From JAXMEB01 sp046348545 (lineage in GTDB: Bacteria; Pseudomonadota; Gammaproteobacteria; Berkiellales; Berkiellaceae), in contig JAXMEB010000003.1 of NCBI GenBank assembly GCA_046348545.1, positions 186,001-250,000 of the forward strand: a stretch of 64,000 bases of DNA. Direction: 5' to 3'. Below are positions 50,435 to 60,835 of the stretch, piece after piece; the stretch's first letter is position 1, and each line of letters starts with the position of its first letter. The position numbers and the translations under genes were made by a program. Under the pieces are notes generated by a model. It did not search any database, was not told where the DNA came from, and saw only the letters and a list, made by a program, of their open reading frames with translations.

Positions 50435-50471
50435 AGCAATAGAGGTCATCCTGCGGTGGAGCGTGGGATGG

Positions 50472-52139
50472 CTACACAACCTCTGCTAGCATAGCTTTTG
50501 CGTTGGCTAAAGCTTGTTTTGACCGACTATCACCACTCAGCATACGTGCAAGCTCTGCAAGTCGAGTATCGCCTTTGAGTTCAGTGATGCTCGATTCTGT
50601 TTGTTCTTTACCCTTATCTTTTTGAACCAAGAGATGCTGATCACCAAAAGCGGCCACTTGGGGTAAATGGGTCACACAAAAGACTTGCGCTTTTTCAGCG
50701 AGCCTTTTCAACGCTTGGCCAATCTGAATCGCAGTCTGCCCGCCAACCCCAACATCTGCTTCGTCAAAAATAAGTGTGGGGGTATGCTCTGCTTCCGCTG
50801 TCATCAATTGAATGGCGAGACTCATGCGAGACAGCTCTCCACCTGATGCCACTTTATGTAAAGGCTGAGGTGGATGACCTGGGTTCGCACTCATGCAAAA
50901 AGTCACTTCATCATAACCATGAGACTGAGGAATGGTAGGGGTGTTGATTGTTTCAAACAAGACACTAAAAGAAGCGCCCTGCATCCCTAATTCTGAAATC
51001 GTCTTTGAAATATCATGGGCTAGGATCAGCGCCGTTTCTTTGCGAGCTTTCGATAAGGCATCAGCAATGCGTTGATATTGACCTGATAGTGTTTCTAAAT
51101 CACGATCAATCTCAAGCAATTTTTCTTGAGAGTGACTTAAGGACTCAATTTTCTCACTGAGTTGATGTGCATGATTGTATAGGGCATCCGGTTCAACGCG
51201 ATGCTTGCGTGCCATCTGGTGAAGTTGATCGAGGCGTTGTTCAATCTGATGCAGCCCTTCTGGATTGAGTTCGAGGTTGTCTTTAATATCAGACAATTCT
51301 TGTTGCGCTTCTTGTAAGTGGATTGCAGCAGGCTCAAGCAATTCGATGACATTTTTGAGTGTGACATGCATGCCGGCGAGCCCCTCAAGTTGTTTGATGA
51401 CGTGATGGACATTGTCTGTACCAGATTCTAGTTGTATCAGCGTTGCTTCAATTTGAACTGAATTTTCTTCCGAGTGTGCTAATACAGTATGTTGCTCGCT
51501 GAGTGAAGAAAACTCTTGAGGCTTCAGCTCCAATTGTTCAAGCTCGTCAAATTGATATCTCAAGAGTGACAATTGATCGGACAGGCCATTTTGCTCATTT
51601 AAAAGTAGTCTTTTTTGTTTCATCAATTTGTCGTTCAGTCCAGCGATATTTTGGCACTGTGCGAGCAATTCTGAATGATGCCCGTAAGCATCTAAAAGAC
51701 GCAATTGCTCATAAGGTTTTAAAAGCATCTGATGCTTGTGCTGACCATGCATTTGAACTAGATATTCGCCGAGTGCTTTAAGCTGTGCTTGGGTAACCGG
51801 CTTACCATTGATATACGCTTTAGAACGGCCATTTGTATAAATCAATCGTCGTATAACGCAATCTTGAGTAGCTTCCTCATTCGTGAGATCGACGTCAGCA
51901 AGCCAGAGCACCGCGCCTGATAAACCAGAGATATCAAAGGTGGCACTTACCTCAGCAGAGTCTGCACCGCTTCGAATCAGAACGGGGTCAGTTTTAGCAC
52001 CCACCAATAAATTTAAGGCCGTGAGCAGGATACTTTTCCCTGCCCCGGTTTCCCCGGTGATCACCGTCATGCCATGTCGAAAAGAAAGCTCTAGATGTGT
52101 GACCAACGCTAATTGAGAGATTTTTAAATCTAACAACAT
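50472..52139 (-). CDS. recN: DNA repair protein RecN
   Basis: 555 residues, typical length. N-terminal TGETGAGKSILLTAL Walker A, central coiled coil, and C-terminal ASGGELSRMSLAIQL signature with LIFDEADVGVGG. An SMC-like ATPase in double-strand-break repair. Starts 2 bases after nadK. Confidence 0.97.
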   Translation of the reverse strand: MLLDLKISQLALVTHLELSFRHGMTVITGETGAGKSILLTALNLLVGAKTDPVLIRSGADSAEVSATFDISGLSGAVLWLADVDLTNEEATQDCVIRRLIYTNGRSKAYINGKPVTQAQLKALGEYLVQMHGQHKHQMLLKPYEQLRLLDAYGHHSELLAQCQNIAGLNDKLMKQKRLLLNEQNGLSDQLSLLRYQFDELEQLELKPQEFSSLSEQHTVLAHSEENSVQIEATLIQLESGTDNVHHVIKQLEGLAGMHVTLKNVIELLEPAAIHLQEAQQELSDIKDNLELNPEGLHQIEQRLDQLHQMARKHRVEPDALYNHAHQLSEKIESLSHSQEKLLEIDRDLETLSGQYQRIADALSKARKETALILAHDISKTISELGMQGASFSVLFETINTPTIPQSHGYDEVTFCMSANPGHPPQPLHKVASGGELSRMSLAIQLMTAEAEHTPTLIFDEADVGVGGQTAIQIGQALKRLAEKAQVFCVTHLPQVAAFGDQHLLVQKDKGKEQTESSITELKGDTRLAELARMLSGDSRSKQALANAKAMLAEVV

Positions 52140-52141
52140 AA

Positions 52142-53020
52142 TTAATTCTCAGAAGCCCAACCAAGTTTATCTCTTAAAACACTAAAGTAATCGTAATCAT
52201 TTGGGTGAATGAGATGCAACGGTTTTGCATATTTCGCGATTTGGATCTCATCATTAGACTTGACTGTGGTATGCACTTGACCATCACAACTGACTCGAGG
52301 TTCCAATTCATTTTCAGCGGTGATGAGCAATTTAATCTTAGATTCATTATGAATCACAATGGGTCGGCTCGATAACGTGTGAGGGTGCATTGGCACCAAG
52401 ACAATCGCATCGAGTCCCGGATGTAGAATTGGACCACCGCCTGAGAGAGCATAAGCAGTGGAGCCCGTTGGGGTCGATGTAATCAGTCCATCGGAACGTT
52501 GCTTATAGACATAAGTGTTATCGATGTAAGCTTCAAATTCGATCATTCTTGCGATATCACCGGAATAGAGAACAACGTCGTTTAATGCAATATGATGTCC
52601 AAGCACTTTTCCCTCGCGCAATATTTGAGATTGTAGGAGAAAGCGCTCTTCTTTCCGATATTGCCCTTGTAAAATCGGCTCTAATTGTTCTTCTATGCGT
52701 TGAGGTGAGATATCAGTGAGAAACCCAAGTCGACCCCGATTAACGCCTAATACAGGCGTGTCATGATCCACCACTGCGCGAGCGGCATTTAACAAACTAC
52801 CGTCACCACCAATCACAATCAGTAAATCAATATGTTTGCCCAAATCGATGGCAGCATACTGTTTAAATTTTTCAGAGATTAACGATTGACATTCATTCTC
52901 AAGCACGATCTCAGTTGAGAAAGATTTAAGAATGTTGACAAGCGCTTCTAGCGTGGGCTTCAACTGGGGTTGGTGAGGCTTCCCCATGATCCCTATTCGA
53001 GCAAACTGACTTTTCTTCAT
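52142..53020 (-). CDS. nadK: NAD kinase
   Basis: 292 residues. The motifs GGDGSLLNAAR, GVNRGRLGFLTD and GLITSTPTGSTAYALSGGGP are signature NAD kinase. It makes NADP from NAD and ATP. Operon nadK-recN is conserved in gammaproteobacteria; divergent from hrcA. Confidence 0.97.
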   Translation of the reverse strand: MKKSQFARIGIMGKPHQPQLKPTLEALVNILKSFSTEIVLENECQSLISEKFKQYAAIDLGKHIDLLIVIGGDGSLLNAARAVVDHDTPVLGVNRGRLGFLTDISPQRIEEQLEPILQGQYRKEERFLLQSQILREGKVLGHHIALNDVVLYSGDIARMIEFEAYIDNTYVYKQRSDGLITSTPTGSTAYALSGGGPILHPGLDAIVLVPMHPHTLSSRPIVIHNESKIKLLITAENELEPRVSCDGQVHTTVKSNDEIQIAKYAKPLHLIHPNDYDYFSVLRDKLGWASEN

Positions 53021-53111
53021 TTTCTAACTTTTTAAGATGTCGCCCTAATAGCAGCCACTATAGATGTCAAAAGACAACAGGTCAAAGTGGGGCTTATAAT
53101 ATCTTTTTCAA

Positions 53112-53136
53112 CTTGATTAGGGTTTTATCCCCATTG
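53112..53136 (+). promoter_or_regulatory. Sigma-32-like promoter upstream of hrcA
   Basis: CTTGATT at 53112 and CCCCATTG at 53129, spacer 10, resemble the heat-shock consensus CTTGAAA/CCCCATNT (usually 11-16 spacing). It is 55 bases before the hrcA start. No CIRCE inverted repeat (TTAGCACTC-N9-GAGTGCTAA) is visible nearby, odd for a locus encoding HrcA. Confidence 0.5.
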
Positions 53137-53190
53137 TTTTGTTATTATAATGACCAATAATATGCCTCTGGTATTGAATTGTATAAACAC

Positions 53191-54234
53191 ATGAAAAGTT
53201 CAAACATCACTGACAGTGCGATTTCGCCCAGAGCGCAGCAGATCTTAAAGCGTCTGGTTGAGCTTTATTTAGAAGGCGGTCAACCGGTAGGCTCTAAAAC
53301 GTTGGCTCAAATGGCATCGCCTAATTTGAGCCCAGCGACAATTCGAAAAGTGGTTAGTGATTTAGAGGATCGAGGATTGCTGTTGTCGCCTCATACTTCC
53401 GCTGGACGAATGCCCACTGCGTTAGGGTTGCGATTCTTTATTGATAGTTTACTTCAAATACACCCTTTGACAGGTCTTGCCGCTAAAGCTGTTGAATCCC
53501 ATCTTGAGCAAGGCCAACCTGTCGATTTGTTATTAAACAGTACTTCGCAGTTGCTATCGGAAGTGACACATTTAGTCGGGATTGTAACGGTACCTAAACG
53601 GGACCATTCAATTTTAAGGTATGTCGAATTTCTGAATCTATCAGATAATCGAATTTTAGTGATTTTAGTTCTCAATGAGCAGGATGTTCAGAATCGAATT
53701 ATTCTCAGTGAATTTATCTATTCTGACAGTGAATTAAAGCAAGTTAGTAATTTTTTGAATCAGCATTTTTGTGGCAAAGAGCTAAATCAAGCTCGAAGAG
53801 ATTTAGTCGCTTCTTTAGAGCGAGATCGTCTACAACTGGACTGTTTTATGCGCAGGGTGGTTGATATAGCGAGCAAGGCCTTCGAAAACACCGAGCCCAG
53901 AAGTGGGTATGTTTTATCAGGCGAAGCGAATCTGGTTCAATCTTTGTCGGTCGAGCGAGATAAATTGCAACGTCTATTTAATGTCTTTGACGAGAAAAGG
54001 CAAATTCTACATTTGTTCGATGCTTGTTTAAAAACAGATGGCGTTCAGATTTTTATTGGTGAAGAATCCGGGTATGATGCCCTTCAAGCCTGTAGTGTGG
54101 TCACATCGCGATATACCTTAAATGGTGAGGCTGTCGGAGTACTGGGTGTTATTGGCCCTACTCGAATGCCTTATGACAAAGTAATACCAGTTGTTGAACT
54201 GACTGCTAAATTATTGGGTGAAGCCTTGAAATAG
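53191..54234 (+). CDS. hrcA: Heat-inducible transcription repressor HrcA
   Basis: 347 residues from MKSSNITDSAISPRA. A winged helix (QPVGSKTLAQM, SPATIRKVVSDLEDRGLL, HTSAGRMPTALGLRFFID) precedes the GAF-like and insert domains; near the end is YTLNGEAVGVLGVIGPTRMPY. It represses chaperone genes through CIRCE. First gene of hrcA-grpE-dnaK-dnaJ. Confidence 0.95.
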   Translation: MKSSNITDSAISPRAQQILKRLVELYLEGGQPVGSKTLAQMASPNLSPATIRKVVSDLEDRGLLLSPHTSAGRMPTALGLRFFIDSLLQIHPLTGLAAKAVESHLEQGQPVDLLLNSTSQLLSEVTHLVGIVTVPKRDHSILRYVEFLNLSDNRILVILVLNEQDVQNRIILSEFIYSDSELKQVSNFLNQHFCGKELNQARRDLVASLERDRLQLDCFMRRVVDIASKAFENTEPRSGYVLSGEANLVQSLSVERDKLQRLFNVFDEKRQILHLFDACLKTDGVQIFIGEESGYDALQACSVVTSRYTLNGEAVGVLGVIGPTRMPYDKVIPVVELTAKLLGEALK

Positions 54235-54285
54235 GGCCGCGATGCCCCCACATAACAAACGTTGTAAATTGAATAAGGACTGAGC

Positions 54286-54867
54286 ATGGGGACCGAAGAA
54301 GACAAAGTGAAATTAGACGAAGCTATGACAGATAGCAATGGTCAGCCAGAAATGAGTTTAGAGGCTATGGAGACACTCGAGAAAGCATTGACCGAAGAAA
54401 GAGAAAAATCGGCTGAGCACTGGAATCGGTTGTTGCATAAAGAAGCCGAATTGCAAAACTTTGCAAGAAGAGCGCGCCAAGAATTGGAAAATGCAAAAAA
54501 ATACGGGGCAGATGGATTAGCAAGCGATCTCATCACTGTTTTAGACAGCCTGGATCAAGGGATTGAAACCGCGCCTAAGCATGAACAGGCTAAACCCGTT
54601 GTGGATGGTTTGATGTTAGTTCGTAAAATAATGTTAGATACTTTAAAGAAATATGGTGTAACACCCATCGATCCACAAAATCAACCGTTTAATCATGAAT
54701 TTCATGAAGCCATCTCTATGCAACCTAATACTGAGGTCCCGCCCAATACGATTCTAATAGTCGCGCAGAAAGGCTATATGCTTCACGATAGGTTATTAAG
54801 ACCTGCCCGTGTGATTGTTTCAAGTGCAGATGCATCGAATCCCTCAAAGGTGGATGAAGAGGCTTGA
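54286..54867 (+). CDS. grpE: Nucleotide exchange factor GrpE
   Basis: 193 residues. The long N-terminal helix is followed by LQNFARRARQELENAKKYG and the beta domain (PQNQPFNHEFHEAISMQPN, VAQKGYMLHDRLLRPARVIVS). Releases ADP from DnaK. 51 bases after hrcA. Confidence 0.97.
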   Translation: MGTEEDKVKLDEAMTDSNGQPEMSLEAMETLEKALTEEREKSAEHWNRLLHKEAELQNFARRARQELENAKKYGADGLASDLITVLDSLDQGIETAPKHEQAKPVVDGLMLVRKIMLDTLKKYGVTPIDPQNQPFNHEFHEAISMQPNTEVPPNTILIVAQKGYMLHDRLLRPARVIVSSADASNPSKVDEEA

Positions 54868-54948
54868 AATCCTTACTATAGGACCCCATATCTGACGTAG
54901 ATTGAAATTTTTTAACCAGTTTAAACTTTTTACTTGGAGAACAACGAG

Positions 54949-56868
54949 ATGGCAGCAAAATCGCCTATTATTGGCATTGACTTAGGTACCACCAATTCTT
55001 GCGTCGCAATTATGGATGAAAGTGGTAAGCCACGTGTCATTGAGAATAGTGAAGGTGCAAGAACAACGCCTTCTGTAGTTGCTTTCAGTGAGAGTGAAGA
55101 GCGAATAGTTGGTCAGCCTGCTAAAAGGCAGGCCGTGACTAATCCCAAAAACACGTTCAGCGCTATTAAGCGTTTGATCGGTCGTAATTTCAATGATCCT
55201 GCGATTAAGAAAGAAATGCTCCCGTACCCAGTGATTAAAGCAGATAATGGCGATGCTTGGGTTGAAGCGCGTAGTAAGAAATATGCGCCACCTCAAATTT
55301 CTGCATTAGTCCTTGAGAAAATGAAGAAAACTGCTGAAGATTTCTTGGGGCATGAAGTTAAAGAAGCGGTTATCACCGTGCCTGCTTATTTCAACGATTC
55401 TCAACGCCAAGCTACTAAAGACGCTGGGCGTATCGCGGGTTTAGATGTTAAACGGATTATTAATGAACCCACCGCAGCAGCATTAGCTTATGGTTTGGAC
55501 AAGAAGCCAGGAGATTCATTGATTGCTGTTTATGACTTAGGTGGTGGTACATTTGACGTTTCCGTTATCGAGATTGCAGATGTGGATGGAGAACACCAAT
55601 TTGAAGTGCTTGCAACCAATGGTGACACTTACCTAGGTGGTGAAGATTTTGATCAACGCTTGATTGACTACCTTATCAGTGAATTTAAGAAAGACACTGG
55701 TTTTGATTTACGTAATGATCCGTTGGCTCTACAGCGTCTTAGAGAAGCAGCTGAAAAAGCTAAAATTGAGCTTTCAAGTACTGAGCAAACTGAGGTTAAT
55801 TTGCCCTACATTACCGCAGATGCATCAGGCCCGAAACATCTACATATCCGCGTCACACGAGCTAAGTTTGAATCTTTAGTCGAGGATTTAATTGAAAAAA
55901 CACTCGAACCTTGCCGTTTAGCACTGAAAGATGCTGGCAAGACCATTAAAGATATTAATGCAGTGATCTTGGTGGGTGGGCAGACCCGTATGCCAAAGGT
56001 CCAAACGACAGTTGAGAAATTCTTTGGACAAGCTCCTCGTAAAGATGTGAATCCAGACGAAGCGGTCGCGATTGGAGCAGCTATTCAAGGCGCAGTACTT
56101 TCTGGTAGCGTGAAAGATGTTTTATTACTAGACGTTACACCGTTGTCATTGGGTATTGAAACCATGGGTGGTGTGATGACCAAGCTCATTGATAAAAATA
56201 CCACCATTCCGACGAAGAAAAGTCAGGTGTTTTCAACGGCAGATGATAACCAAACGGCTGTGACGATTCGTGTATTCCAGGGTGAACGAGAACAAGCTGC
56301 ACTGAACAAGCTACTCGGGCAGTTTGATTTAGCAAACATTCCACCAGCACCTAGAGGTCTACCACAAATCGAGGTGAGCTTCGATATTGATGCTAATGGC
56401 ATCTTAAGCGTACACGCTAAAGATAAAGCGACTGGTAAAGCGCAATCGATAGTTGTTAAAGCCTCTAGTGGGTTATCTGATGATGAAATTAAGAAAATGG
56501 TCAGAGATGCAGAAGATCATGCAGATGAAGATAAACGTTTCCATGATTTAGTCACGGCACGGAATAAGGCAGATGGCCTGATTCATGCTTGTGAAAAATC
56601 ATTGAAAGAACTCGGTGATAAAGCGGAAGCCGATGAACGCTCTAACATCGAGTCTGCTATTGGTGCCTTAAAAGAGGCGATCAAAGGCGATGATCAAGCG
56701 GATATTGAAGCTAAAACAGAAGTATTGACCAATGCCTCCGCTAAGATGGCAGAAAGAATGTATGCTGCCAAAGGAGCTGAAGGAGCTGCTGATCCTGCAG
56801 ATGGTCAGACTGGCCGTGATGATCATGTTGTGGATGCCGAATTTGAAGAGGTCAAGGAGAATAAGTAA
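54949..56868 (+). CDS. dnaK: Chaperone DnaK (Hsp70)
   Basis: 639 residues from MAAKSPIIGIDLGTTNSC (GGAG 8 bases upstream; a TTG at 54934 overlaps that site). Contains YDLGGGTFDVSVIE, VILVGGQTRMPKVQ, the linker VLLLDVTPLSLGIE and the C-terminal VVDAEFEEV. ATP-driven folding chaperone, partner of DnaJ and GrpE. Confidence 0.98.
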   Translation: MAAKSPIIGIDLGTTNSCVAIMDESGKPRVIENSEGARTTPSVVAFSESEERIVGQPAKRQAVTNPKNTFSAIKRLIGRNFNDPAIKKEMLPYPVIKADNGDAWVEARSKKYAPPQISALVLEKMKKTAEDFLGHEVKEAVITVPAYFNDSQRQATKDAGRIAGLDVKRIINEPTAAALAYGLDKKPGDSLIAVYDLGGGTFDVSVIEIADVDGEHQFEVLATNGDTYLGGEDFDQRLIDYLISEFKKDTGFDLRNDPLALQRLREAAEKAKIELSSTEQTEVNLPYITADASGPKHLHIRVTRAKFESLVEDLIEKTLEPCRLALKDAGKTIKDINAVILVGGQTRMPKVQTTVEKFFGQAPRKDVNPDEAVAIGAAIQGAVLSGSVKDVLLLDVTPLSLGIETMGGVMTKLIDKNTTIPTKKSQVFSTADDNQTAVTIRVFQGEREQAALNKLLGQFDLANIPPAPRGLPQIEVSFDIDANGILSVHAKDKATGKAQSIVVKASSGLSDDEIKKMVRDAEDHADEDKRFHDLVTARNKADGLIHACEKSLKELGDKAEADERSNIESAIGALKEAIKGDDQADIEAKTEVLTNASAKMAERMYAAKGAEGAADPADGQTGRDDHVVDAEFEEVKENK

Positions 56869-56892
56869 CGATTGATATAAGCGACTGAATCC

Positions 56893-58023
56893 ATGACTAA
56901 ACAAGATTATTACGAGCTCCTTGGGGTGCCAAAGACAGCGAGTGAAGCAGATATTAAAAAAGCCTATCGCAAGTTGGCTATGAAATATCACCCTGATAGG
57001 AATGCAGGTCATGACGCTGAAGAAAAATTCAAAGCGGTCAATGAGGCCTATGAGGTCTTATCCGATCCGAATAAGCGTCAGGCTTATGATCAGTTCGGCC
57101 ATGCGGGGCTCCACCAAGGGATGGGTGGTGGGCAAGGAGCCCAAGGACATCCTTTCGGAGATATCTTTGAAAATATCTTTTCGGATTTCTTTGGACAAGG
57201 CGGTGCAGCAGGGGGGGGGCGTTCACGCTCGCAACCAGGGCGAGGCGCTGATTTACGATATACCTTAGAGTTATCGTTAGAGGAGGCTGTTCGAGGTAAG
57301 AGTGTCACCATTAAAGTGCCGACTTGGATTAAATGTTCGCCCTGTGAAGGCTCGGGGGCTAAAAAAGGTTCTCGTCCTATTACTTGCGGAACCTGTCAGG
57401 GACATGGACAGGTCCGTATCCAGCAGGGCTTTTTCGCTATTCAACAAACCTGTCCGAACTGTAAAGGAACTGGACAAGTGATTAGCGATCCCTGTGGTAC
57501 GTGCCATGGGCAAGGACGGGTGCGAGATGAGAAGACACTCAGCGTACGTGTACCGCCGGGTGTTGATGAGGGCGACCGTATTCGATTAGCAGGTGAAGGC
57601 GAAGCTGGTTTACATGGATCATCGCCAGGTGATCTTTATGTGCAAGTTCATGTACGTGAGCATCCAATATTTAAGCGTGATGAAAGACACCTTTATTGTG
57701 AAGTCCCGATTAATTTGGTCACAGCTGCTTTAGGTGGTGAACTTGATATCCCCAGCTTAGAGGGGCGTATTAAACTCAAAATTCCTGCCGGAACGCAAAC
57801 AGGCAAGATCTTTAAGCTTAAAGGTAAAGGCGTCCAGTCGGTCCGGGGTGGAGGAGCAGGTGATTTGCTATGCAAAGTTACGGTTGAAACGCCTGTTAAT
57901 TTATCGAAACGACAAAAGGAATTGCTCAAAGAATTGGAGGAGTCACTTGCAGCGGAACGAGATCATAATCCACAAGTGGAAGGTTGGTTTAAGCGAGTGA
58001 AGAATTTCTTTGAGGAGAAGTAA
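56893..58023 (+). CDS. dnaJ: Chaperone DnaJ (Hsp40)
   Basis: 376 residues. J domain with HPD in MKYHPDRN, a Gly/Phe-rich linker, four zinc motifs (CSPCEGSG, CGTCQGHG, CPNCKGTG, CGTCHGQG) and the C-terminal peptide-binding domain. Stimulates DnaK. Confidence 0.98.
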   Translation: MTKQDYYELLGVPKTASEADIKKAYRKLAMKYHPDRNAGHDAEEKFKAVNEAYEVLSDPNKRQAYDQFGHAGLHQGMGGGQGAQGHPFGDIFENIFSDFFGQGGAAGGGRSRSQPGRGADLRYTLELSLEEAVRGKSVTIKVPTWIKCSPCEGSGAKKGSRPITCGTCQGHGQVRIQQGFFAIQQTCPNCKGTGQVISDPCGTCHGQGRVRDEKTLSVRVPPGVDEGDRIRLAGEGEAGLHGSSPGDLYVQVHVREHPIFKRDERHLYCEVPINLVTAALGGELDIPSLEGRIKLKIPAGTQTGKIFKLKGKGVQSVRGGGAGDLLCKVTVETPVNLSKRQKELLKELEESLAAERDHNPQVEGWFKRVKNFFEEK

Positions 58024-58049
58024 AAAAAAGCCCGTAAGGGCTTTTTTTT
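58023..58049. terminator. Rho-independent terminator after dnaJ, probably bidirectional
   Basis: AAAGCCC-GTAA-GGGCTTT stem-loop flanked by A8 and T8. It ends the hrcA-dnaJ operon; the convergent gene's stop codon lies at 58048-58050, so the reverse strand uses the same hairpin. Confidence 0.92.
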
Positions 58050-59208
58050 AAAACATACGGTTTTTACGAGATGCACCAAATCCAAACATTGAAAATATGT
58101 TTGAGACCAGTGGCATCTGACCACCGCATCCTTGACCGAATAGGCCAGCCGCAAAACTGGGAACATAATGTGATTGACCACCAGCATCTGCTTTAGGTTT
58201 GCCATTTGTTCCTGTTGCATTCGAGCTTACTTTTGGTTCGCCACCACTAAGGCTATTGTCGCGAGACGCATCTGATTTTGCGTCAGGTTCAACAGCTGGA
58301 GTTTGCAATTGATTTGTTAAACGCAAAAGCTGTTCAGTTTGCTCTGATGCTGCTTCATCTTTACGATCAAAGTAAGATCTAATCTTTCCATGTGCAGCAT
58401 CAAATCCACGGCGTGTCCATTCTGCTGGTACCGAATAGGCTAACCAGTGCCCAAAGGCTTCAGTGCCTAACCAAACGATCGGGCTCAAAACGGGGCCAAC
58501 CACAGATACTGAATAGGCCAGATTTGCCGCAGTGGAGCTGATAACATTGATTGCAGAAGCTGCAGCGATCGTTGTAATGGTGCCAACCACAACTGATGAA
58601 CCTGTTCTAGCCGCTTCGATCGGATTATGTTTAACATAAGTAATCACTTGACCAGCGACTTCAGTTGCTTTTATAACCTCTTGCTTGATGGTTTCAGCGG
58701 GTTTTTCTCTTAATGCCATTGCGGTGTTAGCAACATATTGCACTGTTTGAACCGCCCCTTTGAAAACCACAATAGCTTGATCAATTGGAGGGGCTGAAAT
58801 CCCTGCTTTTTGAAAAATTAGAGATATAAAATCAAAAGCGCTATCGATTTTTTTCTCAAAAGACAGAATGAAGTCAGAATATTGATAACGAGCACCCAAA
58901 ACTCCAACTCCAGATAAGAGCATAAGTGCACTGCCACCAAATAGACCAGCTGCTGCAAGCAAAAATCCTACTGAAAGTGTTTTATGAGGCATCAAAACAT
59001 TTTTAAATAGATTTAATTCTTCTTTTCCTAAATCGGTCGAGCAGCCAATGATGCCTGCACTGGCTAGTAAAAAAGCCAGTGAAACAGGGACGGCACCGAT
59101 AGCACCAAGCCCCACAACGCCTGTTGTAAATAACAGATAATATGCAGCGGTTGAAACCCCTTGATTTGGGGTTAATTTAATATTTTCAGTCTTTTTAGGA
59201 TCTGACAT
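58048..59208 (-). CDS. Orphan multi-helix membrane protein
   Basis: 386 residues, not recognised. Glycine/alanine-rich hydrophobic segments at about residues 20-58 and 72-103, and again near 200-250 (VVVGTITTIAAASAINVISS and following), are separated by helical polar regions. The C-terminus is Ser/Asp/Gly-rich and ends in MPLVSNIFSMFGFGASR. It lies between housekeeping operons (dnaJ and carA) where related bacteria often have dapB. Host-directed effector is possible but unproven. Confidence 0.75.
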   Translation of the reverse strand: MSDPKKTENIKLTPNQGVSTAAYYLLFTTGVVGLGAIGAVPVSLAFLLASAGIIGCSTDLGKEELNLFKNVLMPHKTLSVGFLLAAAGLFGGSALMLLSGVGVLGARYQYSDFILSFEKKIDSAFDFISLIFQKAGISAPPIDQAIVVFKGAVQTVQYVANTAMALREKPAETIKQEVIKATEVAGQVITYVKHNPIEAARTGSSVVVGTITTIAAASAINVISSTAANLAYSVSVVGPVLSPIVWLGTEAFGHWLAYSVPAEWTRRGFDAAHGKIRSYFDRKDEAASEQTEQLLRLTNQLQTPAVEPDAKSDASRDNSLSGGEPKVSSNATGTNGKPKADAGGQSHYVPSFAAGLFGQGCGGQMPLVSNIFSMFGFGASRKNRMF

Positions 59209-59380
59209 GGTTAAGTCCTCTATATTCCTAGAGCAATATGAGCCACGGCATCCTATCGGGGTTATGCTCCAAAGTCAATAAAATAACAAACTCAGAATGT
59301 GTATCCACACCTTCTATTCTCATTGTTCGGAATTTCTTTTTATCTGTTTTGTCAAAAAGAAAAACAAGCTGGGTCATGCT

Positions 59381-60835
59381 ATGCCTGAAAATGAAGAAAT
59401 TAAAGACCTATTACGTGAGATCCAGATAATCGGTGTGATCCCGCGGACAAGCGATGGAGCTGGTTCTAAAATCCCTGACTGGGCTGGCTCAGAGCCCTCA
59501 TCAGAGTTTTATGCCACCGTTGAGTCAGCCCATACGATTGATCGTGCGAGACAAGGCATTGAAATTGAAAATCGTCTCAGATGGTTTGGCAAGGCTGCTC
59601 CAGTACCTTTTCAATTCATTGCCGCCCCATTCTTTTCAGCTTGGGATTCTCTGAAAGATATATATTACGGGCGGCGCATTAAAACGACTCTTGTATTGAA
59701 TCTTTCTGTATTGGTAGGCATAGGTGCTGCGCTTGCAATAGCATTCGTTGCTTTACCGTTGTTAATCACAGCTCTGGGTCCTGCTGGTATGGTATTTGCT
59801 GGGACGACGATTGCGTTCGGTGGGGCAGTTGGGTTTGCTGCTTTTGGGGCTATGTTTGGAGGGGTGGCAGGAAAGTGGATAACTCAAAAGCTTTTCCCGG
59901 AGGAGCGTAAAATGCAGCCAAAGAAGAGTGACAGTGCAAGATATGAGTCGATTTATAAAATCGATGAAGGTGTTTACATTCTAATGAATGCTTACCTGCA
60001 GAATCGTATTAGTGCTACAACAGATGAATTAGGAAAAAGACTCTTGAAAAATCTGAGAAAAGATGCCCTTAAAAAGAGGCATGCCCTAAATCATGTGAAG
60101 CTAGGACACTATTTTTGTGAAGAATATAATATATTGCAGGCTTCTGAACCAAGAACCTTAAATGTTGAAAAAAACCTGAAAGCATTAGAGGTTGTTCTGA
60201 AGTCGCTCAGCTCAGAAAATGCTGTAATGGATGAAGGAACAAAAAAGAAAATTAAAAAAACATTAGAACCACACCAAACAGCCGACCATCACTCCGTTGA
60301 TCCGGCATTACATGAGCGACTTTCTCTCTTGACCAGCGAGCCTTCCTCTCGAAAGGTTACGGACCCACATGATAATCAAGCAACTCAATTCAAACCTATT
60401 TTTAAAAGTGGAATCATCAAACCAGAAATTAGTACATTACAATCGTTAGTAGCGAATTCAGGTATTCAGCTTCAAACTGCTAGTGAAACACAACATATTT
60501 TTTCAACAGGTGAAAAATCGCTTCTCGTAGTTAATGTGAAAGAGAATGAATTTATGACAAATTTAGGAGCCTTTCAAAGTTTATCGGTTGATCAGAAGAA
60601 GAAAATGGCAGCCTGCTTTATCTGTGAGTTTAAATCTCAGGCCGGCTCTGGACAAATCATGGAGATTGTAGCGGGCGGTAATGCTGAATTTGCTCAATTA
60701 CTTTATTCGGAAGCTAAAGCGCAAAAAATAAAAGCTGTGATTGCTCAAGATGGATTTAAATCGAAACGGGAAGTTGAGAGTATTGTACGGCGCGTTGAAG
60801 AGAAGGGGCAGGCAAAAACTTATGGTAATAAATGA
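59381..60835 (+). CDS. Orphan membrane protein, paralogue of the gene at 60980
   Basis: 484 residues from MPENEEIKDLL. A hydrophobic hairpin at about residues 105-165 (LVLNLSVLVGIGAALAIAFV, AFGGAVGFAAFGAMFGG) is preceded by DIYYGRRIKT and followed by LFPEERK and YILMNAYLQNRI. The same motif order occurs in the 60980 product, so the two are diverged paralogues. The C-terminal half is soluble. Not assigned to any family. Confidence 0.75.
   Translation: MPENEEIKDLLREIQIIGVIPRTSDGAGSKIPDWAGSEPSSEFYATVESAHTIDRARQGIEIENRLRWFGKAAPVPFQFIAAPFFSAWDSLKDIYYGRRIKTTLVLNLSVLVGIGAALAIAFVALPLLITALGPAGMVFAGTTIAFGGAVGFAAFGAMFGGVAGKWITQKLFPEERKMQPKKSDSARYESIYKIDEGVYILMNAYLQNRISATTDELGKRLLKNLRKDALKKRHALNHVKLGHYFCEEYNILQASEPRTLNVEKNLKALEVVLKSLSSENAVMDEGTKKKIKKTLEPHQTADHHSVDPALHERLSLLTSEPSSRKVTDPHDNQATQFKPIFKSGIIKPEISTLQSLVANSGIQLQTASETQHIFSTGEKSLLVVNVKENEFMTNLGAFQSLSVDQKKKMAACFICEFKSQAGSGQIMEIVAGGNAEFAQLLYSEAKAQKIKAVIAQDGFKSKREVESIVRRVEEKGQAKTYGNK

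Noticed and set aside
53021..53190. CIRCE operator for HrcA
   Set aside because: I looked for the TTAGCACTC inverted repeat in the hrcA, grpE and dnaK upstream regions and did not see it.
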